Positions 24,475-33,244 of a stretch of DNA of 64,000 nucleotides are shown piece after piece. Location: contig NZ_BNAW01000015.1 of NCBI RefSeq assembly GCF_014654205.1, positions 93,670 to 157,669 on the forward strand. The letters run 5' to 3'. Within the stretch, counting starts at the first letter, position 1, and every line of letters starts with the position of its first letter. A program made the translations under genes and the position numbers. Source of the DNA: Amycolatopsis bullii (lineage in GTDB: Bacteria; Actinomycetota; Actinomycetes; Mycobacteriales; Pseudonocardiaceae). Under the pieces are notes generated by a model. That model was not told the origin of the DNA. It made no database searches and was given only the letters and a program-made list of their open reading frames with translations.

Positions 24475-25862
24475 TACTCCTCCTTCGGCAGTTCGATCGC
24501 CGGCAGTTCGATCACGAACCGGGCGCCCGGCTCGCTCGACTCGGCGTAGCGCGCCCGGCCGCCGTGGCGCGCCGCGATGCCGGCCACGATCGGCAGACCG
24601 AGCCCGGTTCCGCCGTGCCCGCGCTGGCGCGACGCGTCGAGCCGGACGAACCGCTCGAAGATCCGCTCCCGGTCGGCGGCCTCGACGCCGGGGCCGTCGT
24701 CGCTCACCTCGACGACGGCCAGGTCGCCGCGCACCGCGCTGCTGACCCGGATGCGCGAGCGCGCGTGCCCGCGCGCGTTGTCGACCAGGTTGCGCACGGC
24801 CCGCCGCAGCTGGGTCTCGCTGCCGTGCACCTTCGCCGGCCCGGCCCGGACCTCGACGTCCACCGTGCTCTCGCCGCGCAGCCGCTCGGCCTCGGCGCGG
24901 ACGATGTCGTCGAGGTCGACCTCGGTGCGCTGCGGCCGGTCGGTCGCGTCGTCGGTGCGGGCCAGCATGAGCAGGTCGTCGACGAGTTCCCGCAGCCGCG
25001 CGGTCTCCCGGGCGATCACCGGCACCAGGTCGCCGGTGCTCTCCGGGTGCCGCCCGGAGACGTCGAGAGCAGTGCTTATCGTCGAGAGCGGTGATCTCAG
25101 TTCGTGGCTGGCGTCGGCGACGAACCGGCGTTGCGCGGCCTGGGCCGACGCGAGCCGGGACAGCATTTCGTTGAGCGTCACGGCCAGGCGGTGCACCTCG
25201 TCACCGCCCGGCGGCAGCGGCACGCGCGCGGCCAGGTCGCGCGTCGAGATCTCCGCGACGGTCCGGCGCATCCGCTCGACCGGCCGCAGCGCCGAGCCGA
25301 CCGCGCGGTACACCGCGAGCCCGGCGATCGCCAGCAGCGGCACGGCGATCAGACCCAACAAAAGCGTCAGCCGCGTCGACGCCTCCGTCACCGGTTCCAG
25401 CGAGCGCGCGGAAATCACGGTGAACGGCCCCCCGGGCCCGGCCACCTCCTGCGACACGACGCGGTAGTCGTCGTTGTCGCCGTTGAGCCCGAGCGGCAGC
25501 GTTTCGATGATCTCCTGCCCGACGACCGGGCGGGCCGCGGTCAGCGGCGGATGCCCGACGATCGCCGGGTCGCTCGCGATCGGCGTCCGGCGCGCGTCGA
25601 GCACCTGCGTGACGGCCTCGGTGTCGCCGGTGCTGGCGACGTCGCTCGCGCTCAGGTCGCGCGCACCCTCGCGGACGAGCTGGATGGCGACCTGCCGCCC
25701 GGTGCTGCGGGCACTCTCGGTGACGCTGCGGTCGAGCGACTCCTCCAGGAGCACCACCACGACCACCCCCGCGACGGCGATGGCCAGCGCGAGCGCGAAG
25801 ACGGCCACCGCGGTGGTGCGCATCCGGACGCCGGTCGCGGCGATCACCTTGCCCAGTTTCAC
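24474..25862 (-). CDS. sensor histidine kinase (HAMP, HisKA, HATPase)
   Basis: A 462-aa membrane sensor. First transmembrane helix at about residues 17-39, an extracytoplasmic domain of roughly 120 residues, second helix at 165-186, HAMP linker, the phosphoacceptor VADASHELRSPLST (His 253) and the ATP-binding N, G1 and G2 boxes (NLVDNARGHA, DDGPGV, GGTGLGLPIV). Partner of the response regulator directly downstream. Signal unknown. GTG start (VKLGKVIAATG) was preferred to an open frame 22 codons longer. It starts 70 bp after gatD, so cotranscription with the cell-wall genes is possible. Confidence 0.9.
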   Translation of the reverse strand: MKLGKVIAATGVRMRTTAVAVFALALAIAVAGVVVVVLLEESLDRSVTESARSTGRQVAIQLVREGARDLSASDVASTGDTEAVTQVLDARRTPIASDPAIVGHPPLTAARPVVGQEIIETLPLGLNGDNDDYRVVSQEVAGPGGPFTVISARSLEPVTEASTRLTLLLGLIAVPLLAIAGLAVYRAVGSALRPVERMRRTVAEISTRDLAARVPLPPGGDEVHRLAVTLNEMLSRLASAQAAQRRFVADASHELRSPLSTISTALDVSGRHPESTGDLVPVIARETARLRELVDDLLMLARTDDATDRPQRTEVDLDDIVRAEAERLRGESTVDVEVRAGPAKVHGSETQLRRAVRNLVDNARGHARSRIRVSSAVRGDLAVVEVSDDGPGVEAADRERIFERFVRLDASRQRGHGGTGLGLPIVAGIAARHGGRARYAESSEPGARFVIELPAIELPKEE

Positions 25863-25932
25863 CAACGCAGCGTAGCCACGAACGAGGCTCGCGCGCGGGC
25901 CGACCAGCGACGGGACGCTCGCCGCCACCGGG

Positions 25933-26655
25933 TCACGCGCCCCGGCGGCGGCGCGGGACGGCGAGCCGCTCCTCGCGCAGGCGCTCGACTTCGGCCAGGT
26001 CCAGCGGGCCGAGCGGGTGCCCGACCGTCCAGGCCAGCAGCAGGTCGGCCAGCGCGGGGTTGCGGGCGAGCGCCGGGCCGTGCAGGTAGGTGCCGACGAC
26101 CCGGTCGGTCACCGCGCCCTCGGTGCCGTCGCCGTTGCCGGTGCCGCGCACGACCCGCCCGAGCGGCTCGCTGCCGGTGCCGAGCTTGCTGACGCCCAGG
26201 TGGTTTTCGAACCCGGTCAGCGCTTCCCCGGCCAGCAGCCGGGACGGCGTCGCGACCAGCTCGGCGACCGCGCGCTGTTCGCCGGGTTCGGTGGTGACGT
26301 CGAGGAGGCCGAGGCCGTCGTGGTCGACGCCGTCGAGGCCGCGGAAGCGGGTGCCGAGCACCTGCAGGCCGGCGCACACGCCGAACACGACCGCGCCGGC
26401 CGCGACCGCGCGCCGCAGGCCCGGGTACTTGCGCAGGTGCGCGGCGGCCAGCACCTGGGCGCCGTCCTCGCCGCCGCCGAGCAGGTAGAGATCCAAAGTG
26501 GACGGTACCGGCTCGCCGAGCCCCACCGGGACCACCTCGGCGTCGAACCCGCGCCACTGCAACCGCTTCCCGAGCACCTGGGCGTTGCCGGTGTCGCCGT
26601 ACGTACCCAGCACCTCGGGCAGCAGTAGTCCGATGTGGATGGTCGAGTCAGCCAC
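25933..26655 (-). CDS. gatD: GatD, glutaminase subunit of lipid II isoglutaminyl synthase
   Basis: A 240-aa class-I (CobB/CobQ-like) glutamine amidotransferase. Catalytic Cys 94 is in VVFGVCAGLQVLG and the catalytic His 192 in VGTYLHGP; YLLGGGEDGAQ is the oxyanion-side loop. It releases ammonia from glutamine for MurT, and the pair amidates the D-Glu of the peptidoglycan stem on lipid II. The ATG overlaps the murT 3' end by 8 bp, as expected for the two subunits of one complex. Confidence 0.93.
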   Translation of the reverse strand: MADSTIHIGLLLPEVLGTYGDTGNAQVLGKRLQWRGFDAEVVPVGLGEPVPSTLDLYLLGGGEDGAQVLAAAHLRKYPGLRRAVAAGAVVFGVCAGLQVLGTRFRGLDGVDHDGLGLLDVTTEPGEQRAVAELVATPSRLLAGEALTGFENHLGVSKLGTGSEPLGRVVRGTGNGDGTEGAVTDRVVGTYLHGPALARNPALADLLLAWTVGHPLGPLDLAEVERLREERLAVPRRRRGA

Positions 26656-27877
26656 CGGGCAACCTGCCCACCAGGTCGCGGAACGCGGTGTAGTTGGCGA
26701 CCAGCTCGACGGCGCCCGGCGGCAGCGCGTCGATCGCGGCGACCGGGTCCGGCTCGGCCCAGTGCGCGACTTCGGCGTAGCAGAGCCGGACGGAGAGGTC
26801 GGCGCCGCGCTCGCCGGTGACGACCACCTGGCGCCCGCGCAACCGTTCGAAGTGGACGTCCCACAGCCAGGACAGGTCCCGGCCGTCGGCCTCCTGGGCG
26901 TTGACCGCGACCACGACCGGGGTGTCCTCGTCCAGCACGCGCAGCGTTTCCACCCATCCGGCCGGGTTCTTCGCCAGCATCAGCCGCACGGAGTGCCGCG
27001 AACGGCGGATCGTCCGGTAGCGGCCGCCGATGTCGGTGATGGTCCGCAGGCGCGCCGCGGCGGTGTGCGGCGGCACGCCGAGCCGGTGCGCCGCGGCGAG
27101 CGCGAGCGCGGCGTTCGCGCGGTTGACCTCGCCGGGCAGCCGCAGGTCGAGGTCGACCTCGCGGCCGCCGGGCGTCCGGACGAGTTCGCCGTCGAGCGTC
27201 CAGGACGGTTCCGGCCGGGCCAGCCCGCACCCGCAGCTCCAGTGCCGTTCGTGGGTTTCGACGCGGCCTTCGCAGCGCGGGCACGCCGTCGAGTCGCCGG
27301 TCCAGCGGCGGCCCGTGCTCACCCACACGAGCTTCGCGGCCGCGCTCGCCGCGGACGTCACCAGCACGTCGTCGCAGTTCGCGACGACCACCGTGCCGGG
27401 CAGCGCCGCGATGGCGGCCCGCAGGTCGCGTTCGGTGGCGCGGACCTCGCCGACCCGGTCGAGCTGGTCGCGGCTGAGGTTGAGCAGGACCAGGACGGCG
27501 GGCCGGACCTGGTCGGCCACCCACGGCACGTAGGTCTCGTCGACCTCGAGCACCGCGTAGGGCGCGTCCGGGCGGGCGGTCAGCGCGGCGAGGACGCCGT
27601 CCGGCATGTTCGCGCCGTCGCTGTTCGCGGCCACCTCGGCCAGCGTTTCCAGGGCGCGGGTGAGCATCAGCGACGTCGTGGTCTTGCCGTTGGTGCCGGT
27701 GACGAGCACGACGGTGCGTTCACGGCCGAGGCGGCGCAGGGCGGCCGGGTCGAGGGCCAGCGTGACCCGGCCGCCGATCATGCCGCCGCGGCCGAGCCCG
27801 GAGCTGCGCGACAGCCAGGCGGTCAGCCGCCCGGCGGCCACGGACGCGCGGGTGCGGAGGGGACTTCGGACGGACAT
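26648..27877 (-). CDS. murT: MurT, ligase subunit of lipid II isoglutaminyl synthase
   Basis: A 409-aa Mur-ligase-like ATPase. The P-loop VTGTNGKTTT is at residues 60-69. A zinc-ribbon insert with four cysteines (CPRC at 199-202 and CGC at 215-217), characteristic of MurT, interrupts the central domain. The C-terminal DUF1727 part (WVETLRVLDEDTPVVVAVNA, DLSWLWDV with the Asp used in catalysis) is present. Works with GatD at the cytoplasmic membrane on lipid II. Housekeeping gene in actinobacteria. Confidence 0.93.
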   Translation of the reverse strand: MSVRSPLRTRASVAAGRLTAWLSRSSGLGRGGMIGGRVTLALDPAALRRLGRERTVVLVTGTNGKTTTSLMLTRALETLAEVAANSDGANMPDGVLAALTARPDAPYAVLEVDETYVPWVADQVRPAVLVLLNLSRDQLDRVGEVRATERDLRAAIAALPGTVVVANCDDVLVTSAASAAAKLVWVSTGRRWTGDSTACPRCEGRVETHERHWSCGCGLARPEPSWTLDGELVRTPGGREVDLDLRLPGEVNRANAALALAAAHRLGVPPHTAAARLRTITDIGGRYRTIRRSRHSVRLMLAKNPAGWVETLRVLDEDTPVVVAVNAQEADGRDLSWLWDVHFERLRGRQVVVTGERGADLSVRLCYAEVAHWAEPDPVAAIDALPPGAVELVANYTAFRDLVGRLPGG

Positions 27878-27933
27878 CGCCCGGATGGTGCCCGCCGGGC
27901 GCTGTGAGTTTCCTGAGTCCGTGGCGTGGGTCT

Positions 27934-28833
27934 CTACAGCGTGACGACGACCTTGCCGTGGACGTGCCCCGTGGCCTGCAGCTCGACGGCGTCGCGGATC
28001 CGTTCGACCGGGAAGACCGCGGCGATGGGCACGGTGAGCCGTCCGGCGGCGACGGCCTCGGCGATGCAGGCCAGCGCACCGGGCTCGGCGTCGGCGCCAC
28101 CGGTCGCGCGCACCCCGCCCGGTGGGTGGGGGCCGGCGGCGATCGTGGCGATCCGCTCGGGCGGGACGCCGAGGGCCAGCGCGGCCTCGGCGGTCTCGGT
28201 GCCGAAGAGGTCGACCGCCGCCGTGACGTTGCCGACCCGGTCGGCCAGGCCGGGTCCGTAGGCGACAGGTTCGGCGCCGAGCTTGCGGAGGAACGGGAAG
28301 GTGGCCTCGGCGGCGGTGCCGATCACGGTGGCGCCGGCCAGCTTCGCGAGCTGGACGGCGAAGATGCCCACGCCACCGGCGGCCCCGCCGATCAGGACGG
28401 TGTCCCCGGCCCGCAGGCCGACGGCGGCCAGCGCGGCGGACGCGGACGAGCCGGCGACGGGAAGCGTGCTCGCCACCTCGTCGGAGACGCCGTCCGGAGT
28501 GGGAAAGAGCTGGTCATCGGCTCCGGCGACGACGAAGTCGGCGACAGCGCGCCCCAGCGCGCCGCCGTGAACACGGTCGCCGACGGCATGCTTCGCGCCC
28601 GGCCCGGCTTCGTCGACCACGCCGGCGAAGTCGTACCCGAAGCCGGCGGGGAGCGTGAGACCGAACCGCGCGGCGGCCTCGGCGCTTCCGGCGAGGCGCC
28701 AGTCCATGGGGTTCAGCCCGGCGGCGGTGACGCGCACCCGCACTTCCCCGGGGCCGGCGTGCGGTTCGGGGACTTCTCGCAACTCGAGTACTTCGGGGCC
28801 ACCGAACTTCTCGTAGACGACGGCTCGGCTCAT
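27934..28833 (-). CDS. zinc-independent MDR oxidoreductase (quinone oxidoreductase type)
   Basis: A 299-aa medium-chain dehydrogenase/reductase. The GroES-like half starts VVYEKFGGPEVLELREVPEP and contains GLNPMDWRLAGS and GYDFAGVVDEAG. The NADPH-binding half has VLIGGAAGGVGIFAVQLAKLAG. Structural and catalytic zinc cysteines are absent, so it belongs to the quinone-reductase/enoyl-reductase branch. Divergent from a TetR gene with a 14-bp perfect operator between them, so it is probably induced by an electrophile or quinone that the TetR protein senses. Confidence 0.9.
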   Translation of the reverse strand: MSRAVVYEKFGGPEVLELREVPEPHAGPGEVRVRVTAAGLNPMDWRLAGSAEAAARFGLTLPAGFGYDFAGVVDEAGPGAKHAVGDRVHGGALGRAVADFVVAGADDQLFPTPDGVSDEVASTLPVAGSSASAALAAVGLRAGDTVLIGGAAGGVGIFAVQLAKLAGATVIGTAAEATFPFLRKLGAEPVAYGPGLADRVGNVTAAVDLFGTETAEAALALGVPPERIATIAAGPHPPGGVRATGGADAEPGALACIAEAVAAGRLTVPIAAVFPVERIRDAVELQATGHVHGKVVVTL

Positions 28834-28853
28834 GGGGGACCTCCTGTGATGAG

Positions 28854-28893
28854 ACTTGGTCCCGTCACCATACACGGTTTGACGGGACCAAGT
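28854..28893. promoter_or_regulatory. TetR operator, perfect 14-bp inverted repeat
   Basis: ACTTGGTCCCGTCA (28854-28867) and its exact reverse complement (28880-28893) flank a 12-bp spacer. It lies 11 bp from the TetR start and 20 bp from the oxidoreductase start, so one dimer or pair of dimers could shut off both genes. Confidence 0.75.
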
Positions 28894-28904
28894 ACCGTGT
28901 CAGC

Positions 28905-29465
28905 ATGGCCCGCTGGGAACCGAACGCGCCGGAGAGGCTGAGCCGAGCCGCCCTCGAACTGTTCGAGGAGCGGGGGTACGAGAACACGACGGTGATCGAC
29001 ATCGCCGCACGGGCCGGGCTCACGAAGAGCACGTTCTTCCGGCACTTCCAGGACAAGCGGGAGGTGCTCTTCGGGGGGAGCACGCTGGCCGGCCTGCTCG
29101 CCGGCGCGATCGCCGACGCGCCCGAGACGGCGTCGCCGCTGGAGGCGGTGGCTTGCGCGATGGATGCTGTCGGCCGTGCAGTGTTCACGCCGGAGAGACG
29201 GGAGTTCAGCGCTCGTCGGCGGTCGGTGATCGCTGCGCATCCGGAGCTGCGGGAGCGGGAAGCGCTGAAGGGGGTGGCGCTGATCGAAGCGGTGACGGGT
29301 GCGCTTCGGGAGCGCGGTGTGCCGGAGTTGGGTGCGTGCGTTGCCGCGGAACTGGGGGCGCTGGCGATGAAGATCGCGTATGAGCGCTGGATCGAGGCGG
29401 GCGGCGACTTCGGGGCGACTGCGCGGCGGACACTGGATGAGGTTCGGGCGGCGGTCGAGCAGTAG
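28905..29465 (+). CDS. TetR-family transcriptional regulator
   Basis: A 186-aa repressor: LSRAALELFEERGYENTTVIDIAARAGLTKSTFFRHFQDKREVLF is an almost ideal TetR DNA-binding domain. The C-terminal half is helical and slightly short. Divergent from the MDR oxidoreductase and next to a perfect 14-bp inverted repeat, so autoregulation and control of that enzyme are very likely. Confidence 0.92.
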   Translation: MARWEPNAPERLSRAALELFEERGYENTTVIDIAARAGLTKSTFFRHFQDKREVLFGGSTLAGLLAGAIADAPETASPLEAVACAMDAVGRAVFTPERREFSARRRSVIAAHPELREREALKGVALIEAVTGALRERGVPELGACVAAELGALAMKIAYERWIEAGGDFGATARRTLDEVRAAVEQ

Positions 29466-29474
29466 GCAGCCCTG

Positions 29475-29650
29475 GCGCTCTCGGTGAAGCCGGGCAACTC
29501 CCCTGTCTTGCGCTCCCGCTGAAGCCCGGCCGCTCGCCCGCCTGCGCTCCCACTGAAGCCCGACCGCTCGCCTACCTGCGCTCTCACTTAAGCCAGGCCG
29601 CTCCCACGCCTGCGCTCCCACTGAAGCCAGGCAACTCGCCCGGCCTTCGT
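29475..29650. repeat. 34-bp degenerate tandem repeat, five units
   Basis: Units beginning GCGCTC start at 29475, 29510, 29544, 29578 and 29612, giving a period of 34-35 bp. A typical unit contains GCGCTCCCACTGAAGCC followed by a CCGCTCGCC-like segment. The array begins about 10 bp after the TetR stop codon. It is not in a recognisable gene, and its short open frames have no ribosome site. Function unknown. Confidence 0.75.
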
Positions 29651-29690
29651 TGTCCCAGCCGGCCGGGTGCCGCGGCGGGTTCGGACGTCA

Positions 29691-29735
29691 TGAATGACTC
29701 ATTCCCGGCCTCCGACGCCAGGAATGAGTCATTCA
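29691..29735. repeat. paired GAATGA-TCATTC palindromes
   Basis: TGAATGACTCATTCC and GGAATGAGTCATTCA are exact 15-bp inverted arms around a 15-nt loop. Each arm is itself a near-perfect 13-bp palindrome (GAATGA-N-TCATTC). It could be a terminator-like hairpin or two sites for a dimeric DNA-binding protein. From here to 30050 there is no gene, and GC content drops towards the IclR promoter. Confidence 0.65.
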
Positions 29736-30050
29736 CTGCACCGGCGACGGGCCCATCCCCCTCGGCCGCGCCCGGCCGCCCGGGCCATCCCGGGGCGCGC
29801 GACCACAAGCCGCCCCGCGGGGGCGCCCCCCGGTGCCAGCGTATCGGCGCGGACCGACAACAACGGCGAAAGAACACCGCCCGCAGCCGGTTTGTCCACA
29901 TTGCTTTCCGCCTGTTGACAGCTCGCGCTTTCCGCCTGCTACCGCCCACCCGATGCATTCACGGATATGAACGGCCCCCCGTCGAACCTGTCGAACGCGG
30001 CTCGTAGCGGCCGCGCAACCGCCATAGGTAGGAAACTTAACCATCGGATG

Positions 30051-30092
30051 TTGAACCAATTAGCATCGTCAACTACTCGCATTGTTGCGAGT
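30051..30092 (+). promoter_or_regulatory. promoter and operator of the IclR-lactate permease unit
   Basis: TTGAAC (30051-30056) and TACTCG (30074-30079) are separated by 17 bp. The 7-bp inverted repeat ACTCGCA-TTGT-TGCGAGT (30075-30092) overlaps the -10 box, exactly where an autorepressor would act. The surrounding 200 bp are AT-rich for this genome. About 100 nt of 5' UTR would precede the IclR gene. Confidence 0.45.
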
Positions 30093-30193
30093 TATTCCAA
30101 GATCTACCGGAGATTCATCGGAGGTGTTACCGTCCAACCCCAGCCAGCGGAAAGGCGTACCGCTGAGCGGGAAATCGTCCAACGGAGGGCAGC

Positions 30194-30976
30194 GTGGGAC
30201 CGGAGCGCGGGCTTGAACAAAGCGGAACTCTCGAACGCGGGCTCGCAGTACTGGAGCACGTGGGCCGGCACCAGGAGATTTCCACCAATGCGATCGCGCG
30301 GCAACTGGGGCTTTCCCGCAGCGCCGCCTACCGCATCGTCGGCACCCTGAAGAACCTCGAGTACCTCGAGGCCGACCAGGTCACCGGGCGGGTGCGGCTG
30401 GGGACCCGGCTCGTCGAGCTCGGGGCGCGGGCGATGGCCGCGACCGATCTGCACCGGTGCGCTCCCCGGTACCTCGCCTCGCTCGCCGAACGGTCCGGGG
30501 AGACCACCTACCTCGCCGTTCCCGACAACGACACCATGGTCTACGTCGCCACCGAACGCAGTGCCAGTGCCGTCACCCTGGCCTGCCGGCTCGGCACCCG
30601 GCGGCCACAGCACGCGACGTCGCTAGGGAAGGCCTGGCTCGCCGCGCTGCCCGAGGCCGACCGGCTCGAACGCGTGCGGCGGATGAAGCTGGACTCCCTC
30701 ACCCTCAAGACCATCATCGACCCGCACCGGCTGCTCGACGAACTCGCGAAAACCAGCCGCCGCGGCTGGGCGGTCGACGAGGTCGAGAACGAGCCGGACG
30801 TCGGCTGCGTCGCCGCCGCCGTGCGGGACCACTCCGGACGGCCGATCGCCGCCATCAGCATCGCCGGGCCCGCGCCGCGCGTGCTGCGCCGCCTCGACGA
30901 GCTCGGTGCCTCCGTCGCCGGGACCGCCGCCGCCCTGTCCCTGCGGCTCGGGTACGTCCGGAGCCGGCCGGCCTGA
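30194..30976 (+). CDS. IclR-family transcriptional regulator
   Basis: A 260-aa regulator. N-terminal winged helix: LERGLAVLEHVGRHQEISTNAIARQLGLSRSAAYRIVGTLKNLEYLEAD. The C-terminal GAF-like ligand domain (TTYLAVPDNDTMVYVATERS, ATSLGKAWLAALPE, RGWAVDEVENEPDVGCVAAAV, GRPIAAISIAGP) is complete. GTG start with GGAGGG upstream. It lies 17 bp before the lactate permease gene, so it probably controls uptake of lactate or another 2-hydroxy acid. Confidence 0.92.
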   Translation: MGPERGLEQSGTLERGLAVLEHVGRHQEISTNAIARQLGLSRSAAYRIVGTLKNLEYLEADQVTGRVRLGTRLVELGARAMAATDLHRCAPRYLASLAERSGETTYLAVPDNDTMVYVATERSASAVTLACRLGTRRPQHATSLGKAWLAALPEADRLERVRRMKLDSLTLKTIIDPHRLLDELAKTSRRGWAVDEVENEPDVGCVAAAVRDHSGRPIAAISIAGPAPRVLRRLDELGASVAGTAAALSLRLGYVRSRPA

Positions 30977-30993
30977 GCTCGGAAGGAGCCGAC

Positions 30994-32682
30994 GTGACCT
31001 GGATCCAGGACTACCAGCCGGCCGGCGGGCTGTGGGTTTCCGCGCTGCTCGCCGCGCTCCCGATCATCGTGCTGCTGGTTTCGCTCGGGGTGATCCGCTT
31101 CTCCGCGCACCTTTCCGCGGCGCTCGCCCTGGTGACGGCGCTCGGCGTCGCCCTGCTCCTGTACCGGATGCCGGCCGCGCCGGCGTTCGACTCCGCGGCG
31201 ATGGGCGTCGTGTTCGGCGTGTGGTCGGTCGCGTGGATCGCCTTCCACGCCGTGTACTTCCACAACGTCACCGTCGCCACCGGGCGGTTCGACGCCATCA
31301 AACGCGTGCTCGCCGGGTTCAGCGAGGACCGGCGGCTGCAGGCGCTGCTCATCGCGTTCGGCTTCGGCGCACTCCTCGAAGGCGTCGCGGGCGGTGGGTC
31401 GCCGATCGCGATCACCGCGGCGATGATGGCCGCGCTCGGGTTCCCGCCGGTGAAGGCCGTCGTCCTGGCGCTGCTGGCGAACACCGCGCCGGTCGCGTTC
31501 GGCGGCCTGGGCAACCCGCTGATCGTGCTCGGCAGGCTGACCGCGCCGATCATGCACCTCAAGCAGGACCAGGCGACCGAGCTGTTCTCGGCGGCGGTCG
31601 GCCGTCAGGTTCCCGTGCTGGCCCTGATCATCCCGGCGTTCCTCGTCGTCGTCCTGGCCGGCTGGAAGCGCATGCTCGAGGTGTGGCCGGCGGTGCTGAC
31701 CGCCGGGCTCGCCTTCGCGGCCATGCAGTTCGTCGCGTCCAACTTCATCAGCGCCAGCCTGGTCGACGTCCTCGCGGCGCTCACCGCGATGGCCGCGCTG
31801 TGGATCCTGACCCGGTTCTGGCAGCCCGCGGCGGTGTGGCGCTTCGACGGCGAGGAAGCCGTCCCGGCCAAGAGCCTCGGCGCCGCGCAGGCCGAGCGCG
31901 GCGCGCTGTACGCGTGGATGCCCTACGTCATCCTGATCCTGGCGATCTTCCTGTCGCGGATCGGCACGATCTTCAAGAACCTCCCCACCTGGCTCGACCT
32001 GACGAAGCTGCTGCACAAGGCCGACTGGATCTTCGCCTGGCCGGGGCTGCACAACCACGTCGTCCAGCACCCGCCGATCACCGCGAAGAACGCGCCGTAC
32101 GCGGCGACGCTGACCGTCGACTTCCTGTTCTCGCCGGGCACGATCGCGCTGATCGCGGCGGTGATCGCCGGCTTCGCGATGGGCGGGCGGCCGAAACTGC
32201 TGTTGACGACGTACGCCAAAACGCTGCACCAGATGCGCTGGGCACTGGCGACGATCTTCATGATCCTGGCGATCGCGTTCGTGATGAACTACTCGGGCGC
32301 GACGCAGACGCTGGGCTTGGCCCTGGCGACGACCGGCGCGGTGTTCCCGCTGTTCTCGGCCTACATCGGCTGGCTCGGCGTGTTCCTGACCGGCTCGGAC
32401 GCGTCGACGAACAGCCTGTTCGGCCCGATGCAGGTGATCTCGGCGCAGCAGCTGAACCTCAACCCGATCCTGGCCGGCGCGACGAACACCTCGGGCGGCG
32501 TGATGGGCAAGATGATCTCGCCGCAGAACCTGTCGATCGGCGCGACGGCGATCGGCCAGAGTGGCAAGGAGGGCTCGCTGCTGCGGCAGACGTTCCTGTG
32601 GTCGCTGCTGCTGACCGCGGTGGTCGGCGTGATTTCCCTCCTCCAGGCGACGATCCTGACGGCGCTGATCCCGTCGCCCTAG
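30994..32682 (+). CDS. L-lactate/glycolate permease (LctP family)
   Basis: A 562-aa polytopic membrane protein of the LctP family (lactate-proton symport), with about 13-14 hydrophobic segments. Family motifs include FGFGALLEGVAGGGSPIAIT, LLANTAPVAFGGLGNPL, FLTGSDASTNSLFGPMQ and ATNTSGGVMGKMISPQNLSI. GTG start with GGAAGGAG 6 nt upstream. The gene follows its putative regulator after 17 bp. No lactate dehydrogenase is adjacent. Confidence 0.92.
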   Translation: MTWIQDYQPAGGLWVSALLAALPIIVLLVSLGVIRFSAHLSAALALVTALGVALLLYRMPAAPAFDSAAMGVVFGVWSVAWIAFHAVYFHNVTVATGRFDAIKRVLAGFSEDRRLQALLIAFGFGALLEGVAGGGSPIAITAAMMAALGFPPVKAVVLALLANTAPVAFGGLGNPLIVLGRLTAPIMHLKQDQATELFSAAVGRQVPVLALIIPAFLVVVLAGWKRMLEVWPAVLTAGLAFAAMQFVASNFISASLVDVLAALTAMAALWILTRFWQPAAVWRFDGEEAVPAKSLGAAQAERGALYAWMPYVILILAIFLSRIGTIFKNLPTWLDLTKLLHKADWIFAWPGLHNHVVQHPPITAKNAPYAATLTVDFLFSPGTIALIAAVIAGFAMGGRPKLLLTTYAKTLHQMRWALATIFMILAIAFVMNYSGATQTLGLALATTGAVFPLFSAYIGWLGVFLTGSDASTNSLFGPMQVISAQQLNLNPILAGATNTSGGVMGKMISPQNLSIGATAIGQSGKEGSLLRQTFLWSLLLTAVVGVISLLQATILTALIPSP

Positions 32683-32692
32683 GCTGGGCGGC

Positions 32693-33244
32693 ATGAGTGA
32701 GGCACTGGCGTCCTTCGGCTACGAGCTGGGGATCCTGAAGCGCGTCAGGAGATCGGGCTGGTGGCACGCGGGCGTCCGCGACCCGGAGTCGGTCGGCGAG
32801 CACAGCCTGCGCGCGGCCCAGCTGGCGGCGTTGCTCGCGGCAGAGGAAGGCGCTTCCCCGGAGCGGGCGGCCTTCCTCGCGCTGTGGCACGACACGCAGG
32901 AGACCCGCACGGGCGACCTCCCGCTGACGGCCGGGGAGTACCTGCGCAAGCCGGAACCGCGGCAGATCACCGCCGACCAGACGGCCGCGCTCCCCGAGCG
33001 GTCCCGGGATCTGGTGCGGTCGGCGGTGGACGAGTACGAGACCCGGGAGTCGCCGGAAGCGTGGTGCGCCAAGGACGCGGACAAGCTGGAGATGCTGCTG
33101 CAGGCCCTGGAGTACCGGGACGTCGGCGTCCGGCCGGTCGACGAGTGGATCGAGTCGGCGCGGAAAGGGCTCAAGACGGAGACGGCGCGGAAGGTCGCCG
33201 AGGCGGCGATGACGTTGTCGCCGCTCGCCTGGCGGGGACGCTAA
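32693..33244 (+). CDS. HD-domain phosphohydrolase (YfbR-like nucleotidase)
   Basis: A 183-aa metal-dependent phosphohydrolase. The HD-superfamily ligands are in order: His 25 (GWWHAGV), His 37 (VGEHSLR), His66-Asp67 (LALWHDTQE) and Asp near 127 (CAKDADKLEML). This fits the 5'-deoxynucleotidase/YfbR group, which removes phosphate from dNMPs, although substrate choice is not certain. Its 3' end overlaps the convergent sigma-factor gene by 4 bp. Confidence 0.85.
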   Translation: MSEALASFGYELGILKRVRRSGWWHAGVRDPESVGEHSLRAAQLAALLAAEEGASPERAAFLALWHDTQETRTGDLPLTAGEYLRKPEPRQITADQTAALPERSRDLVRSAVDEYETRESPEAWCAKDADKLEMLLQALEYRDVGVRPVDEWIESARKGLKTETARKVAEAAMTLSPLAWRGR

